The notes: generated by a model not told the origin, from the sequence alone. Shown: positions 1 to 8,022, counted from the stretch's first letter. The stretch is DNA of 21,232 nucleotides from Nitrospinae bacterium CG11_big_fil_rev_8_21_14_0_20_56_8 (GCA_002796165.1 PCWF01000069.1:1-21232); one strand, 5' to 3'. Numbers and translations are program-made.

Positions 1-764
1 CTCAGTTCGGTAACCTCGTCGAGAAACAGCGTGCCGCCGCCGGCTATATGAACCTTGCCGGGCCGGGATTTTTCCGCCCCGGTGAAAGCTCCCTTTTCGT
101 AGCCGAAGAGTTCGCTCTCGATCAGCGTATCGGGGAACGCGGCACAGTTGATCGCGATGAACGGTTTGGCAGAACGCGGGCTGTTATAGTGAAGGGCTTT
201 CGCCAGTAGTTCCTTCCCCGTCCCGCTCTCGCCCAGCAGGATGACGGTCGTGTTCTGCCCGGCCACTTCCCCGGCCAGCTTCAGGGCGTTTAAAATACCG
301 GGAGAGCGGCCCACAATGCTGGAGAAATCGTACTTTCGCTCCAGTTCCGAACGCAGGGACTCCAATTGCTGGAGAAGCCGCCGCTTTTCCTCCTCGAGCG
401 TCCGTTGCTCGGTGATGTCCTTGATCACCCCCATGACGTAGACGATTTCTCCGCTCTCCCGGTCGCAGATGGGGGTATAGATCGTCTCCACCCAGACTTC
501 CCGTCCATTCTTGTGTTGCAGGGTCAGGCGCTCTTTATTGCTGGCCAGTTCGCCGTAGGGCAAAGGTTTCCCGGCCCGTGCGGCGGAGCCGAGCGACGCC
601 TTCAAATCGCCGATCTTCCAGCAGGCCTTGTCCACCAGATCCTCGTGAGAAATATCGTAGAGTTCCTCACAGGCGCGATTGAACATTACGAGCTGGCCGT
701 CTCCGCGGACGATGAAGATTCCGTCCAGAGCATGGTCGAGGACGTACTCCAAGTCGTATCTCAT
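1..764 (-). CDS. PAS-domain sigma54-dependent transcriptional activator (AAA+), C-terminus cut by window edge
   Basis: Reading the minus strand from ATG at 764 gives 254 residues that run off the window. Residues 1-120 form a PAS sensor domain (start DLEYVLDHALDGIF, end VMGVIKDITEQ), followed by a short charged helix. The AAA+ core from about residue 148 has Walker A GESGTGKE (178-185), the sigma54-contacting GAFTGA loop (225-230) and Walker B GTLFLDE (244-250). These motifs define enhancer-binding activators of sigma54 RNA polymerase. The rest of the AAA+ domain and any Fis-type DNA-binding helix lie outside the window. There is no receiver domain, so a ligand or redox signal through PAS is more likely than phosphorylation; this is inference. 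The ATG at 764 has no clear Shine-Dalgarno. An in-frame ATG at 839 has GGTG-like bases upstream but would add a 25-residue tail unlike the family. The gene diverges from a sigma54-type promoter and a secreted protein gene, its likely target. Confidence 0.93.
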   Translation of the reverse strand, partial: MRYDLEYVLDHALDGIFIVRGDGQLVMFNRACEELYDISHEDLVDKACWKIGDLKASLGSAARAGKPLPYGELASNKERLTLQHKNGREVWVETIYTPICDRESGEIVYVMGVIKDITEQRTLEEEKRRLLQQLESLRSELERKYDFSSIVGRSPGILNALKLAGEVAGQNTTVILLGESGTGKELLAKALHYNSPRSAKPFIAINCAAFPDTLIESELFGYEKGAFTGAEKSRPGKVHIAGGGTLFLDEVTEL

Positions 765-770
765 AAATAA

Positions 771-915
771 AATTTTAGCAAAAATCGGCCCGGCAAAGGG
801 AAATTTCGAGGCTGTGGCCAAGATTGGCCGGAGGGTCATTTTTTCACCACCCCGCGAATTCTAAAATTTATCAATCGGTTACCCTCCGGGTTCCTTTTAG
901 CGGGTCAATTTTAGC
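771..915. promoter_or_regulatory. Possible activator binding repeats (AATTTTAGC)
   Basis: The DNA between the activator and the -24/-12 promoter holds AATTTTAGC at 771-779 and 907-915, TTTTAGC at 895-901 and the reverse complement CTAAAATTT at 861-869. The last three lie about 80-150 bp upstream of the predicted start site, the usual place for sigma54 enhancer sites. The first overlaps the region just before the activator start and could serve autoregulation. The region is AT-rich, so chance recurrence is quite possible. Confidence 0.3.
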
Positions 916-992
916 CAGACTCCCTCTCTTCCCGGATTTGGCAGTTTTCCCTTAAAATACGTCAAATCAATGAGTTGAAAAACCAGCACTTA

Positions 993-1008
993 AGGCATAG
1001 AGGTTGCA
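993..1008 (+). promoter_or_regulatory. Sigma54 (-24/-12) promoter of the secreted protein gene
   Basis: AGGCATAGAGGTTGCA matches the sigma54 consensus TGGCAC-N5-TTGCA. The invariant GG (994-995) and GC (1006-1007) are separated by exactly 10 nt. Transcription would start near 1019 and give a leader of about 167 nt before the ATG at 1186. A sigma54 activator gene immediately to the left on the opposite strand supports the call. A stem GAATTGCGG (1030-1038) with CCGAAATTC (1052-1060), with one mismatch, lies close to the predicted 5' end. Confidence 0.65.
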
Positions 1009-1185
1009 CCTGTGAGCGGGTACCGGATTGAATTGCGGTGTTCGTCTCTTTCCGAAATTCAAATTCCCAATGTGACGGGAACACGAAACCTCGTTGTTTC
1101 CGATAACCCTAACCGAATACGTCTCTATCAAGTCTCTAATCATCTAGCATTTAGAGGCCTGCGGGACACCAGAGGAGGATTCGCC

Positions 1186-1575
1186 ATGCAACATCGCACA
1201 GTATCTATTTTTCTTTTCTCGATTCTCGCTTTGGCGCTTGCCACGCCCAACGCATTTGCCGGAGAGGATTACTGGAACATTGAAGGCATGAAGGACAACG
1301 CCGCGGTGCTCCAGCCCGGAACGACCACCTACTGCGACAAAAATTTCAAGGTGGAAAACATGGGAACCGAAATGGCCGAAGTGCAAATCATTCTGGGGAA
1401 CGGGGCCAATTATACGGTTGACCGCGTGGAACCCAAGGCCACCAAGGCCTACACCCTGGGCCCGGATACTTCGATGGGCGGGAACTGGGAAAACATGAGG
1501 AGCGTCAGGATTGACGAGGCACGAATCGTGAACTCCAGCGGCACCCCGTCGAATATCAAGGTGCTGTGCAAATGA
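1186..1575 (+). CDS. Small secreted protein of unknown function
   Basis: The product is 129 residues. The ATG at 1186 is chosen because AGAGGAGG lies 7 nt upstream and a textbook Sec signal peptide follows: n-region MQHRT, hydrophobic core VSIFLFSILALALA, cleavage after NAFA at residue 25. A longer reading from GTG at 1012 would begin before the predicted transcription start. The mature part (about 104 residues) looks beta-rich, with GNGANYTVDRV and MRSVRIDEARIVNSS stretches. It has only two cysteines, C50 and C128 next to the C-terminus, which could form a disulfide in the periplasm or outside the cell. I recognise no family. The gene stands alone behind a -24/-12 promoter and is probably made when the divergent PAS activator is triggered. 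A hairpin lies downstream at 1718-1752. Confidence 0.88.
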   Translation: MQHRTVSIFLFSILALALATPNAFAGEDYWNIEGMKDNAAVLQPGTTTYCDKNFKVENMGTEMAEVQIILGNGANYTVDRVEPKATKAYTLGPDTSMGGNWENMRSVRIDEARIVNSSGTPSNIKVLCK

Positions 1576-1717
1576 CTTCCGGATCCTGAAGGATAGCGGA
1601 GGGTGACAGACGATGGCCCGTCCCGGCCGGACCCAGATATCAACCAGGACAAACGAGACAACTCTTGGGAAGGCCTCTGGTGAGGCTCTCTTGAACCATC
1701 TGGCAAGGGGGTTGGGG

Positions 1718-1752
1718 ACGGGCCGTTGTCCATCCACGGTCCGTTTATTTTT
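1718..1752 (+). terminator. Putative rho-independent terminator after the secreted protein gene
   Basis: ACGGGCCG (1718-1725) pairs with CGGTCCGT (1737-1744) with one G-U wobble and an 11-nt loop. A T-rich tract TTTATTTTT follows at 1744-1752. It lies about 140 nt beyond the stop at 1575 and touches the stop codon of the convergent tldD-like gene. The 175 bp between the two genes also hold a small hairpin GCCTC/GAGGC at 1673-1686 and otherwise nothing recognisable. Confidence 0.45.
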
Positions 1753-3424
1753 ACCCGGGGGGAGGAGGAAGGATGGGCGGACGCAGTTTCTGCTCGTGGG
1801 ACGCCTGCAGTTCAACTTCGGTCAACAAGACGCTGGGAGTCACCGTGGCGACCGGCAAACGTCCCGACTCCGCCCCGCAAAAACCATTGATGACAGCTTC
1901 ATCATCCCCGGTGGCGGCAATCTTTGCCAGCATGGAAATCGGGGTCCCGACAAATTCCACTCCCCGCACCAGTTGTTCCCTCCCGTCGGGAAAAACCTTG
2001 TACAGGTAAAGGGGTTTGCCCTTGAACACCTGGAAATCCCCGGTTTCCGTTTGCGTTTCCCCCTCGGCGATCTTTTTGACATACAGACCGAACGGTTTTT
2101 TCTGCTGAAGCACCTGCTCGATCAACTGCCTCTTCAACTCCGCCGGGGCCAATCGCCGGTCCGACCGCACGATAAAATTGGCCATGCGGGACATGGGGAG
2201 CCGATGCCCGTCGCTTCGGGCATGCCCGTTGGTCCGGTTGAATCCCAGGACCGGGGTGCGCGACAGCAGGAAGTTTTTCAACACCCCGTTTTCAACGAGA
2301 ACCACCTCCCGCGCCATTTGCCCTTCATCGTCGAACTGGTAATACCCCACCAGGTTCTGCTCGTGGAATTGCTTGATCCCGGGATTGTCGACCAGAGTCA
2401 GGAAGGAAGGGAGAATGAGTTTTCCCACCTTTCTCAAAAACGTTTTTCCATCGTTGGCATCCCGTAATCGGTCCGCCTCCAGCCGATGCCCGGCCGCTTC
2501 GTGAAACAATACCGCCGCGGCATCGGGGCTGAACAGGGCCGGTCCGACGTAGGGGTCCATTTTTTCGGCGGTGCGCAAACGGTTGACCGACTCGATCAGG
2601 CGCTTCACCTTTTCGGCCAGAACCCCGGAGGGAGGAAACCGGTCCATCTCCGTAAACATCAGGATGTCCTGATCGTGAATCATATTGCCGGATTCCGATT
2701 TCGTCCACGCCTCGATCAATACCGAGTAATTCAGAGACACATCGCGAATCCGGTTGCCGTCGGTATCGAAATGGTGGCGGACGCCGCGATCCGCTTGAAA
2801 CGTGACCCGCGATTTTTCGATTTCCGGCGCCGATTTGAAATAACCCGAAATCTCCCGCGCCAGCCCTTCCCATTCCTTCATGGGAACCGTCAGTTCCGCC
2901 ACAGGTTCCAGATGCACCACAGGATCGTTCCCGGATGCGAAGTCGGGCAACTTGTGTTCCTCCACCCCGCTGATGAACCGGCCCTTCTTTTTCAGATAAT
3001 TCATGATGCCCTGCTTGTAACGCAGGTCGGTTTCGTACCAGAGAGCCCGTTTCAGAGACATCAGATCGTCATCCAGCGGAACCAACTGCTCAACCTGGAA
3101 CTGATGACTGCCCGGTGTGGAACTGTCGAACGAGGGATCCCCGATGCGGATATCCACAAATAAACTTCGCTGGGTACCCGATTTGGAATCGAGCAGGGCG
3201 CCAAAACTGGCGGATACCTCAGCATGATCCTGCTGGCGGACTTGATAGCTGATGAAATACGGCGGGTCAAACACATCGATATGGAGGTTTTTCATAGAGC
3301 GCGCGGCTTCCTCCTCCATGGCCTGGAAGATGACATCGTTCAACTCCCCGGCGCTGACGGGCATAACGTAGACGAATCCCATCGCCATACACGCCCATAA
3401 AAATAGTTTTCTCCCCTTCTTCAT
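1751..3424 (-). CDS. Exported TldD/PmbA-family metalloprotease
   Basis: The 557-residue product carries the TldD metal-site motif HEAAGH (residues 308-313, in LFHEAAGHRLEADR) and the conserved C-terminal block GFCGAESGRLPV with Cys516. In the family the two histidines and this cysteine bind zinc. TldD proteins cleave small or unfolded peptides, for example in RiPP maturation, usually as a TldD-TldE heterodimer in the cytoplasm. Here residues 1-25 form a signal peptide ending PVSA, so the enzyme probably acts in the periplasm. No pmbA/tldE partner is present in the window, so it may work as a homodimer or with a distant partner. The C-terminus ends in a proline run PPPPG. The ATG at 3424 is followed directly by the signal peptide, which fixes the start; the Shine-Dalgarno (GAGAA) is weak. 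The gene faces away from yqeY. Confidence 0.9.
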   Translation of the reverse strand: MKKGRKLFLWACMAMGFVYVMPVSAGELNDVIFQAMEEEAARSMKNLHIDVFDPPYFISYQVRQQDHAEVSASFGALLDSKSGTQRSLFVDIRIGDPSFDSSTPGSHQFQVEQLVPLDDDLMSLKRALWYETDLRYKQGIMNYLKKKGRFISGVEEHKLPDFASGNDPVVHLEPVAELTVPMKEWEGLAREISGYFKSAPEIEKSRVTFQADRGVRHHFDTDGNRIRDVSLNYSVLIEAWTKSESGNMIHDQDILMFTEMDRFPPSGVLAEKVKRLIESVNRLRTAEKMDPYVGPALFSPDAAAVLFHEAAGHRLEADRLRDANDGKTFLRKVGKLILPSFLTLVDNPGIKQFHEQNLVGYYQFDDEGQMAREVVLVENGVLKNFLLSRTPVLGFNRTNGHARSDGHRLPMSRMANFIVRSDRRLAPAELKRQLIEQVLQQKKPFGLYVKKIAEGETQTETGDFQVFKGKPLYLYKVFPDGREQLVRGVEFVGTPISMLAKIAATGDDEAVINGFCGAESGRLPVATVTPSVLLTEVELQASHEQKLRPPILPPPPG

Positions 3425-3503
3425 ATGGATTTTCTCGGCTGGCCGTCAGCTTCGCGGCGTGGAACCCGGTCCCCGTAAAATTTACACCGACGCCGCGCCC
3501 GCT

Positions 3504-3532
3504 ATCTAAACCCTAAAATGGATTAATTTCAA
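3504..3532 (-). promoter_or_regulatory. Candidate sigma70 promoter of the tldD-like gene
   Basis: On the minus strand TTGAAA (3532-3527) and TTAGAT (3509-3504) are separated by 17 nt. This gives a start near 3497 and a leader of roughly 70 nt. The -10 matches the consensus only partly. The -35 lies inside the left arm of the inverted repeat at 3525-3614, so a protein or structure there could affect it. Confidence 0.35.
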
Positions 3533-3614
3533 CCCCCTGAGGCTTTTTTCTTCACCTCTTCGATAAAATCCGTATAACATTTCATCGAGCGAGGATTTAA
3601 AATCGGTTGAAATT
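3525..3614. repeat. Long imperfect inverted repeat in the tldD-yqeY intergenic region
   Basis: The outer arms AATTTCAACC (3525-3534) and GGTTGAAATT (3605-3614) are perfect 10-bp complements. Nested inside are CCTC (3555-3558) plus TCGAT (3560-3564) on the left, and ATCGA (3584-3588) plus GAGG (3591-3594) on the right. The loop is 19 nt. T-rich and A-rich stretches between the arms could add pairs. It may be an operator, a cruciform or an unannotated RNA hairpin. Nothing else is recognisable in the 319-bp intergenic region except the promoters on either side. Confidence 0.5.
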
Positions 3615-3688
3615 CCATGAGTTGGCAAACATTTTGTCTCCGGCTCAAAAAATAAAAAATGAATTTAAAGAAAATACCCGAGGTGGTA

Positions 3689-3717
3689 TTGACAAAACCC
3701 AAATGGGTACCTATATT
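3689..3717 (+). promoter_or_regulatory. Sigma70 promoter of the yqeY-dnaG-rpoD operon
   Basis: TTGACA (3689-3694), a 17-nt spacer and TATATT (3712-3717) differ from the full consensus at one base. Transcription would start near 3724, about 20 nt before the yqeY ATG. This argues against the longer reading that begins with TTG at 3717. Confidence 0.8.
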
Positions 3718-3743
3718 TGAGGTTTTGGCAACGATTTAAATTC

Positions 3744-4190
3744 ATGAGTTTAAAGGAAAAACTGACTTCCGATCTGAAAACGGCCCTCAAGGCCAGGGAC
3801 GAGTTGAAACTCAGCACCATTCGAAGCCTCCAATCGGGAATCAAATACAAGGAAATCGAACTACGCCGGGAACTCGATGAGGGGGAAATCATTTCCCTCA
3901 TTGCCACCCAGATTAAGAAGAACACGGAAGCCGCAGAACTTTTTGACAAAGGCGGCCGGGCAGACCTGAGCGGAAAAGAAAGAAAAGAAATCGGCATTCT
4001 AACGGCGTATTTACCAGAGCAGGCATCGGAGGAGGACCTTCGCCTTCGCGTCCGGGAAGTGATTACCGAAACGGAAGCGCAGGGGGCGAAGGATCTGGGC
4101 AAGGTCATGAAGATCTTGATTCCGGAATTTCGGGGAAAAGCGGACAGCAATCTCATCAAATCATTGGCCATGGAATATTTGAATTCCTGA
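3744..4190 (+). CDS. yqeY: GatB/YqeY domain-containing protein
   Basis: The 148-residue protein MSLKEKLTSDLKTALK...LIKSLAMEYLNS is full length for the YqeY family and has its typical features. The helical N-terminus contains LSTIRSLQSGIKYKEIE, then IATQIKKNTEAAELFDKGGRADL, and the C-terminal part carries DLGKVMKILIPEFRGKADSNLI. The domain is related to the tail domain of the GatB amidotransferase subunit and is thought to touch tRNA, but its exact role is not established. The ATG at 3744 is chosen because the promoter start lies at about 3724 and the family begins here; there is no good Shine-Dalgarno in the roughly 20-nt leader. It heads the dnaG-rpoD cluster, in the place where rpsU sits in enterobacteria. 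Confidence 0.92.
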   Translation: MSLKEKLTSDLKTALKARDELKLSTIRSLQSGIKYKEIELRRELDEGEIISLIATQIKKNTEAAELFDKGGRADLSGKERKEIGILTAYLPEQASEEDLRLRVREVITETEAQGAKDLGKVMKILIPEFRGKADSNLIKSLAMEYLNS

Positions 4191-4302
4191 TACCGTCAGC
4201 ATAAGAAATACAAAAGAAGCCCCGGTTTAATTTTCCCGGCAGGGATCCCGAAGGCGGTTTCGAGACAAATATTCACTTTGGCCCGTTCTCCAGTCCTTTC
4301 CG

Positions 4303-4319
4303 ACTTTCACTCCGGAAGA
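4303..4319. repeat. 17-nt exact repeat, copy 1 (dnaG leader)
   Basis: ACTTTCACTCCGGAAGA recurs exactly at 16586-16602, in the leader of the peptide deformylase gene but in the opposite orientation to transcription. It has a TCCGGA core. Here it lies about 50 nt before the dnaG start, in the 179-nt gap after yqeY. That gap otherwise holds no hairpin with a T-run, so dnaG is probably read from the yqeY promoter. Confidence 0.5.
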
Positions 4320-4369
4320 CGACCCCAGTCAAAAACCATTTCAACTTTTTGCGCAACCCTCAGGCTATT

Positions 4370-6148
4370 TTGAAACATCATATTCCCGACCACGTCATTG
4401 AAGACGTCCGCCTGCGAGCCGACCTCGTGCAGGTTGTCTCCGAGCACGTTCAGCTCAAAAAGAGCGGTAAGGACTACAAAGGACTTTGCCCCTTTCATCC
4501 TGAAAAAACGCCTTCCTTCACCGTGAGCGCCGAAAAACAGTTTTATCACTGCTTCGGATGCGGGGCCGGCGGAAACGTAATCAAGTTTCTCATGGATCTG
4601 GAAGACCTCTCCTTTATCGAGGCCATCCGGAAATTGGCGGACCGCGTCGGCGTCACCCTGCCCAGTGTCAGCCCGTCTCCCCATGAGCGCGAAGTCCAAA
4701 CCGAGCGGGAAATGCTTTACAAACTGAACACCCTGGCGATGGAATACTTCGTGCGTCTCTTACAGAATCCGGAAGGCGGGCAGGCCGCCCGGGCCTACCT
4801 GGGCAAACGGGAGTTCGATACCGCGGTGGCGGAACGGTTCCAGATCGGATATGCCTCGGCCTCCCTGCGCGATTTGACCGCCTACCTGGAAAAAACCGCG
4901 CGGTGTTCCCGTGCGCAGTTGGAGAAAGCGGGACTCGCCAAAAAAAGGGAGCACCCGCAGGAATACGTCGATCGCTTTCGCAATCGCATCATGTTTCCCC
5001 TCAAGGACGCCCGGGGGAAAATCGTGGGATTCGCGGGACGCGCGCTGGGAGAGGAGATCCCCAAGTATCTCAATTCCCCGGAAACCCTGCTCTACAAAAA
5101 AAGCCAGCATCTCTTCGGCCTCGACCTAGCCCGCGAGGCGATCCGCAAAGAAGATTCCGTCCTGCTCGTGGAAGGCCATTTCGACCTGGTCCGCCTGTTC
5201 CAGCACGGCATCGCCAACGCGGTCGCCACCTGCGGCACGGCCCTGACCGCCCTGCAGATCGGCCTGATCCGGAACTATACCCGCAACGTCGTTCTGGTGT
5301 TTGACTCCGATGCGGCCGGTCAGGCCGCCTCCCGGAAAGGTTACGACCTGCTCCTGGAACAGGAGATGAACGTGAAAATCCTGACCCTGCCTCAGGGGCA
5401 CGATCCCGATTCTTTTCTTCAGGACGAAAAAACCGAAAAATTTATGGAACAAGTGCGGAACGCCCCGCCATTTATAGAATCTTATATAAAAGAAACCCTG
5501 AAACAGGAAAATATCGCCTCTCCCGACGGAAGAATCCGGGTGGTGAACCGGGTTCTGCCCATGTTGGGCGGCATCAAAAATCACCTGGAGCGCACCGAAT
5601 GGATCAAATTTCTGGCCGAACAGACCGGAGTGGATGCGGGAACCCTGCTGGCAGAGACCAAAAAAAACCTTATATCAGCAGGGAAAACCAAGAATGTGGC
5701 CCTGCCTCCCCCCCGCGCCGCCGACCGCGTCGACCCGGCGGTCTATTTGATTCACCTCATGCTGGCACACACGGAAGCGGCCCGGAGGATCAGAGAACAA
5801 GTCACGCTGGACGATTTTTCCGACCCCTTGGCCAGAACCGTGGCCGGAACTTTGTTCCGGCTTGTGGACGAAGGTTTCCCGGTTGAAATCGGCCGCGCGG
5901 TGGACCGCATCGAAAACGAAGAAGCACGGAAATTGCTGACCCAGATCGGGTTCCAACTCATCGAATTTGAAAACCCGATCAAGGCCGCACAGGACTGCAT
6001 CCGCCAGATTCGCCGGGAGGGCGCCGAAAACAAGATTCGAGAATTGAAAACCCAACGCAACAAGGCCATGGAGGAAGGACTTGCCGAACGTTCCCGGGAA
6101 CTCCAGAAACAACTTCAGATGCTGGAACATTCCCTGGCGGTGATTTAA
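4370..6148 (+). CDS. dnaG: DNA primase
   Basis: DnaG lays down RNA primers at the replication fork. The CHC2 zinc finger uses C40, H43, C61 and C64 (CPFH ... CFGC) with the KTPSF block between. The catalytic TOPRIM domain follows, with VEGHFD (Glu about 268) and VFDSDAAG (Asp 312 and 314). The C-terminal part, from about residue 425, should contact the replicative helicase. The length of 592 residues is normal. No ATG is available: TTG at 4370 is chosen because AGG lies 5 nt upstream and IPDHVIEDV aligns with the family N-terminus. TTG at 4349 would add seven residues and lacks a ribosome site. It is the second gene of the yqeY-dnaG-rpoD cluster, 71 nt before rpoD. Confidence 0.97.
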   Translation: MKHHIPDHVIEDVRLRADLVQVVSEHVQLKKSGKDYKGLCPFHPEKTPSFTVSAEKQFYHCFGCGAGGNVIKFLMDLEDLSFIEAIRKLADRVGVTLPSVSPSPHEREVQTEREMLYKLNTLAMEYFVRLLQNPEGGQAARAYLGKREFDTAVAERFQIGYASASLRDLTAYLEKTARCSRAQLEKAGLAKKREHPQEYVDRFRNRIMFPLKDARGKIVGFAGRALGEEIPKYLNSPETLLYKKSQHLFGLDLAREAIRKEDSVLLVEGHFDLVRLFQHGIANAVATCGTALTALQIGLIRNYTRNVVLVFDSDAAGQAASRKGYDLLLEQEMNVKILTLPQGHDPDSFLQDEKTEKFMEQVRNAPPFIESYIKETLKQENIASPDGRIRVVNRVLPMLGGIKNHLERTEWIKFLAEQTGVDAGTLLAETKKNLISAGKTKNVALPPPRAADRVDPAVYLIHLMLAHTEAARRIREQVTLDDFSDPLARTVAGTLFRLVDEGFPVEIGRAVDRIENEEARKLLTQIGFQLIEFENPIKAAQDCIRQIRREGAENKIRELKTQRNKAMEEGLAERSRELQKQLQMLEHSLAVI

Positions 6149-6219
6149 CAGAACCCAACGAGAACCAATCGATTGCAACCGATTTTTATTTTTTATACTT
6201 ACCAGGAGAAAAAACCCCA

Positions 6220-8001
6220 ATGAGCAATTCCAACAAGATTTCAGAGGTCGCTGAGATCAATCAGTTGATTTCTCAAGGAAAGGAAAAAGGTTACCTGACC
6301 TATGAAGAAGTCAACGACGTGCTTCCGTCCCATGTCGTCGCGCCGGAGCAAATTGATGACCTGATGCATCTTTTTGGGGAAAACGATATCGTCATCGTCG
6401 ACTCGGCCGTGAAGGGGGAAAAATTGACCGCCCCCAAGGAAGAAGAAGAGGACGTGGTCCTCGATGACGAAAAGGAAGAAACGGCCGATGAGGACACGGC
6501 CGCCAAAAGCGAAAACATCAGTATCGACGACCCCGTTCGCATGTACCTCCGCGAAATGGGAACGATCTCCCTGCTCACCCGCGAGGGCGAGGTAAAAATC
6601 GCCAAAATGATAGAGGAAGGCCAGAACGAAGTCCTCTCCACGGTGGCGAACTGTTCCATCACGATAAATGAAATCACCGAACTGGGAGAAAAAATCCGCA
6701 AGGGGGAACTGAGTATATTCGACGTCATCAAAGTCAACGACCCCGAGGAAGGCAAAGTCCCATCGGAGAAGGACGAATCCAAGCATTTCTTCAAAATTCT
6801 GCGGTCGATGAAAACCCAGGAGAAGAAACTTCGCAACCTGGTCAACCGGTCCGTCGGCGCCAAACCCTCCGACAAGGGCCCGTCCCAGCGCGAAAAGAAA
6901 GTGCTGGACCAGAACAAGGTGATGGAGCAACTGATCCGGGACAGCAATCTGAGTTCCGATGTCATGGACCGGATCATTGAGAAAATCTACGAAGTGGCGG
7001 CGCAGATTCGGGAAGCCGGCAAACTGGAGCGGGACCTGGAACGCGAGCTCGGGATGTCCCTGGCCGATGTCAAAAAACAAGCCAAGAATTTCGCCCGGCA
7101 AAAGAGCGTCAAACTGCCCTGTGGCAAGGTGGTCACCAAAACCCAGTACGACAACCACCTGAAGACCGTGCAGACCGGACGAAGGAAGATCAAGAAAATC
7201 GAGAAAGACACCTCCACGTCCAAGGATAACCTGCTCTCCACCGTTCGGTCCATCGCGCGCGGCCGGGTGAAAGACAAAACGGCGAAGCGGGAACTGGCCG
7301 AGGCCAATCTTCGTCTCGTGGTCAGCATTGCCAAGAAATACACCAACCGGGGCCTCCAGTTCCTGGATCTCATCCAGGAAGGAAACATCGGCCTGATGAA
7401 AGCGGTGGACAAGTTCGAATACCGGCGCGGATACAAGTTCAGCACTTACGCCACTTGGTGGATCCGGCAGGCCATCACCCGGGCCATCGCCGACCAAGCG
7501 AGAACGATCCGGATCCCCGTGCACATGATCGAGACGATCAACAAGCTCATCCGCGTTTCGCGGCACCTCGTCCAGGAACTGGGACGCGAACCCACTCCCG
7601 AAGAGATCGCCAAGAAAATGATTCTCCCCGTGGAGAAAGTCCGCAAGGTCCTCAAAATCGCCAAGGAACCCATTTCGCTGGAAACCCCCATCGGCGAAGA
7701 GGAAAACAGTCATCTGGGAGATTTCATCGAAGACAAGAAGATCCTCTCCCCGATCGACTCGGTGGTCAAAAAGAACCTGAAAGAGCAGACCTTGAAAGTC
7801 CTTTCGACCCTGGCCTCGCGCGAAGAGAAGGTCCTTCGCAAGCGGTTCGGGATCGGGCTCGACTCCGAGCACACCCTGGAAGAAGTGGGTCAGGATTTTT
7901 CAGTGACCCGCGAGCGCATCCGCCAGATCGAGGCCAAAGCTTTGCGGAAACTGCGGCACCCCAGCCGAAGCAAGAAACTCCGGAGCTTTATCGAAGGCTA
8001 A
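6220..8001 (+). CDS. rpoD: Primary RNA polymerase sigma factor (sigma70)
   Basis: The 593-residue protein directs RNA polymerase to housekeeping promoters. Region 1.1 spans about residues 1-70, followed by an acidic linker rich in E and D (about 70-95). Region 1.2 has DDPVRMYLREMG (about 102-113) and a non-conserved insert runs to about 340. Region 2 starts near 358 with ELAEANLRLVVSIAKKYTNR and includes YKFSTYATWWIRQAITRAI for -10 recognition and melting. Region 3 follows. Region 4 has the helix-turn-helix TLEEVGQDFSVTRERIRQIE (about 552-571) for -35 contact. AGGAG about 10 nt before the ATG fixes the start. The TTGACA/TATAAT promoters elsewhere in the window fit such a factor. Confidence 0.98.
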   Translation: MSNSNKISEVAEINQLISQGKEKGYLTYEEVNDVLPSHVVAPEQIDDLMHLFGENDIVIVDSAVKGEKLTAPKEEEEDVVLDDEKEETADEDTAAKSENISIDDPVRMYLREMGTISLLTREGEVKIAKMIEEGQNEVLSTVANCSITINEITELGEKIRKGELSIFDVIKVNDPEEGKVPSEKDESKHFFKILRSMKTQEKKLRNLVNRSVGAKPSDKGPSQREKKVLDQNKVMEQLIRDSNLSSDVMDRIIEKIYEVAAQIREAGKLERDLERELGMSLADVKKQAKNFARQKSVKLPCGKVVTKTQYDNHLKTVQTGRRKIKKIEKDTSTSKDNLLSTVRSIARGRVKDKTAKRELAEANLRLVVSIAKKYTNRGLQFLDLIQEGNIGLMKAVDKFEYRRGYKFSTYATWWIRQAITRAIADQARTIRIPVHMIETINKLIRVSRHLVQELGREPTPEEIAKKMILPVEKVRKVLKIAKEPISLETPIGEEENSHLGDFIEDKKILSPIDSVVKKNLKEQTLKVLSTLASREEKVLRKRFGIGLDSEHTLEEVGQDFSVTRERIRQIEAKALRKLRHPSRSKKLRSFIEG

Positions 8002-8022
8002 GCCGCGTTTCCCATCATATTT

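Noticed and set aside
1012..1185. Upstream extension of the secreted protein from GTG at 1012 (187 residues in total)
   Set aside because: It begins before the predicted sigma54 start, places the signal peptide internally, and the ATG at 1186 has a strong Shine-Dalgarno.
6241..7872. 543-residue minus-strand open frame opposite rpoD
   Set aside because: It is the antisense of a certain rpoD gene. Its composition (rich in F, D and G) and lack of a start signal mark it as a shadow.
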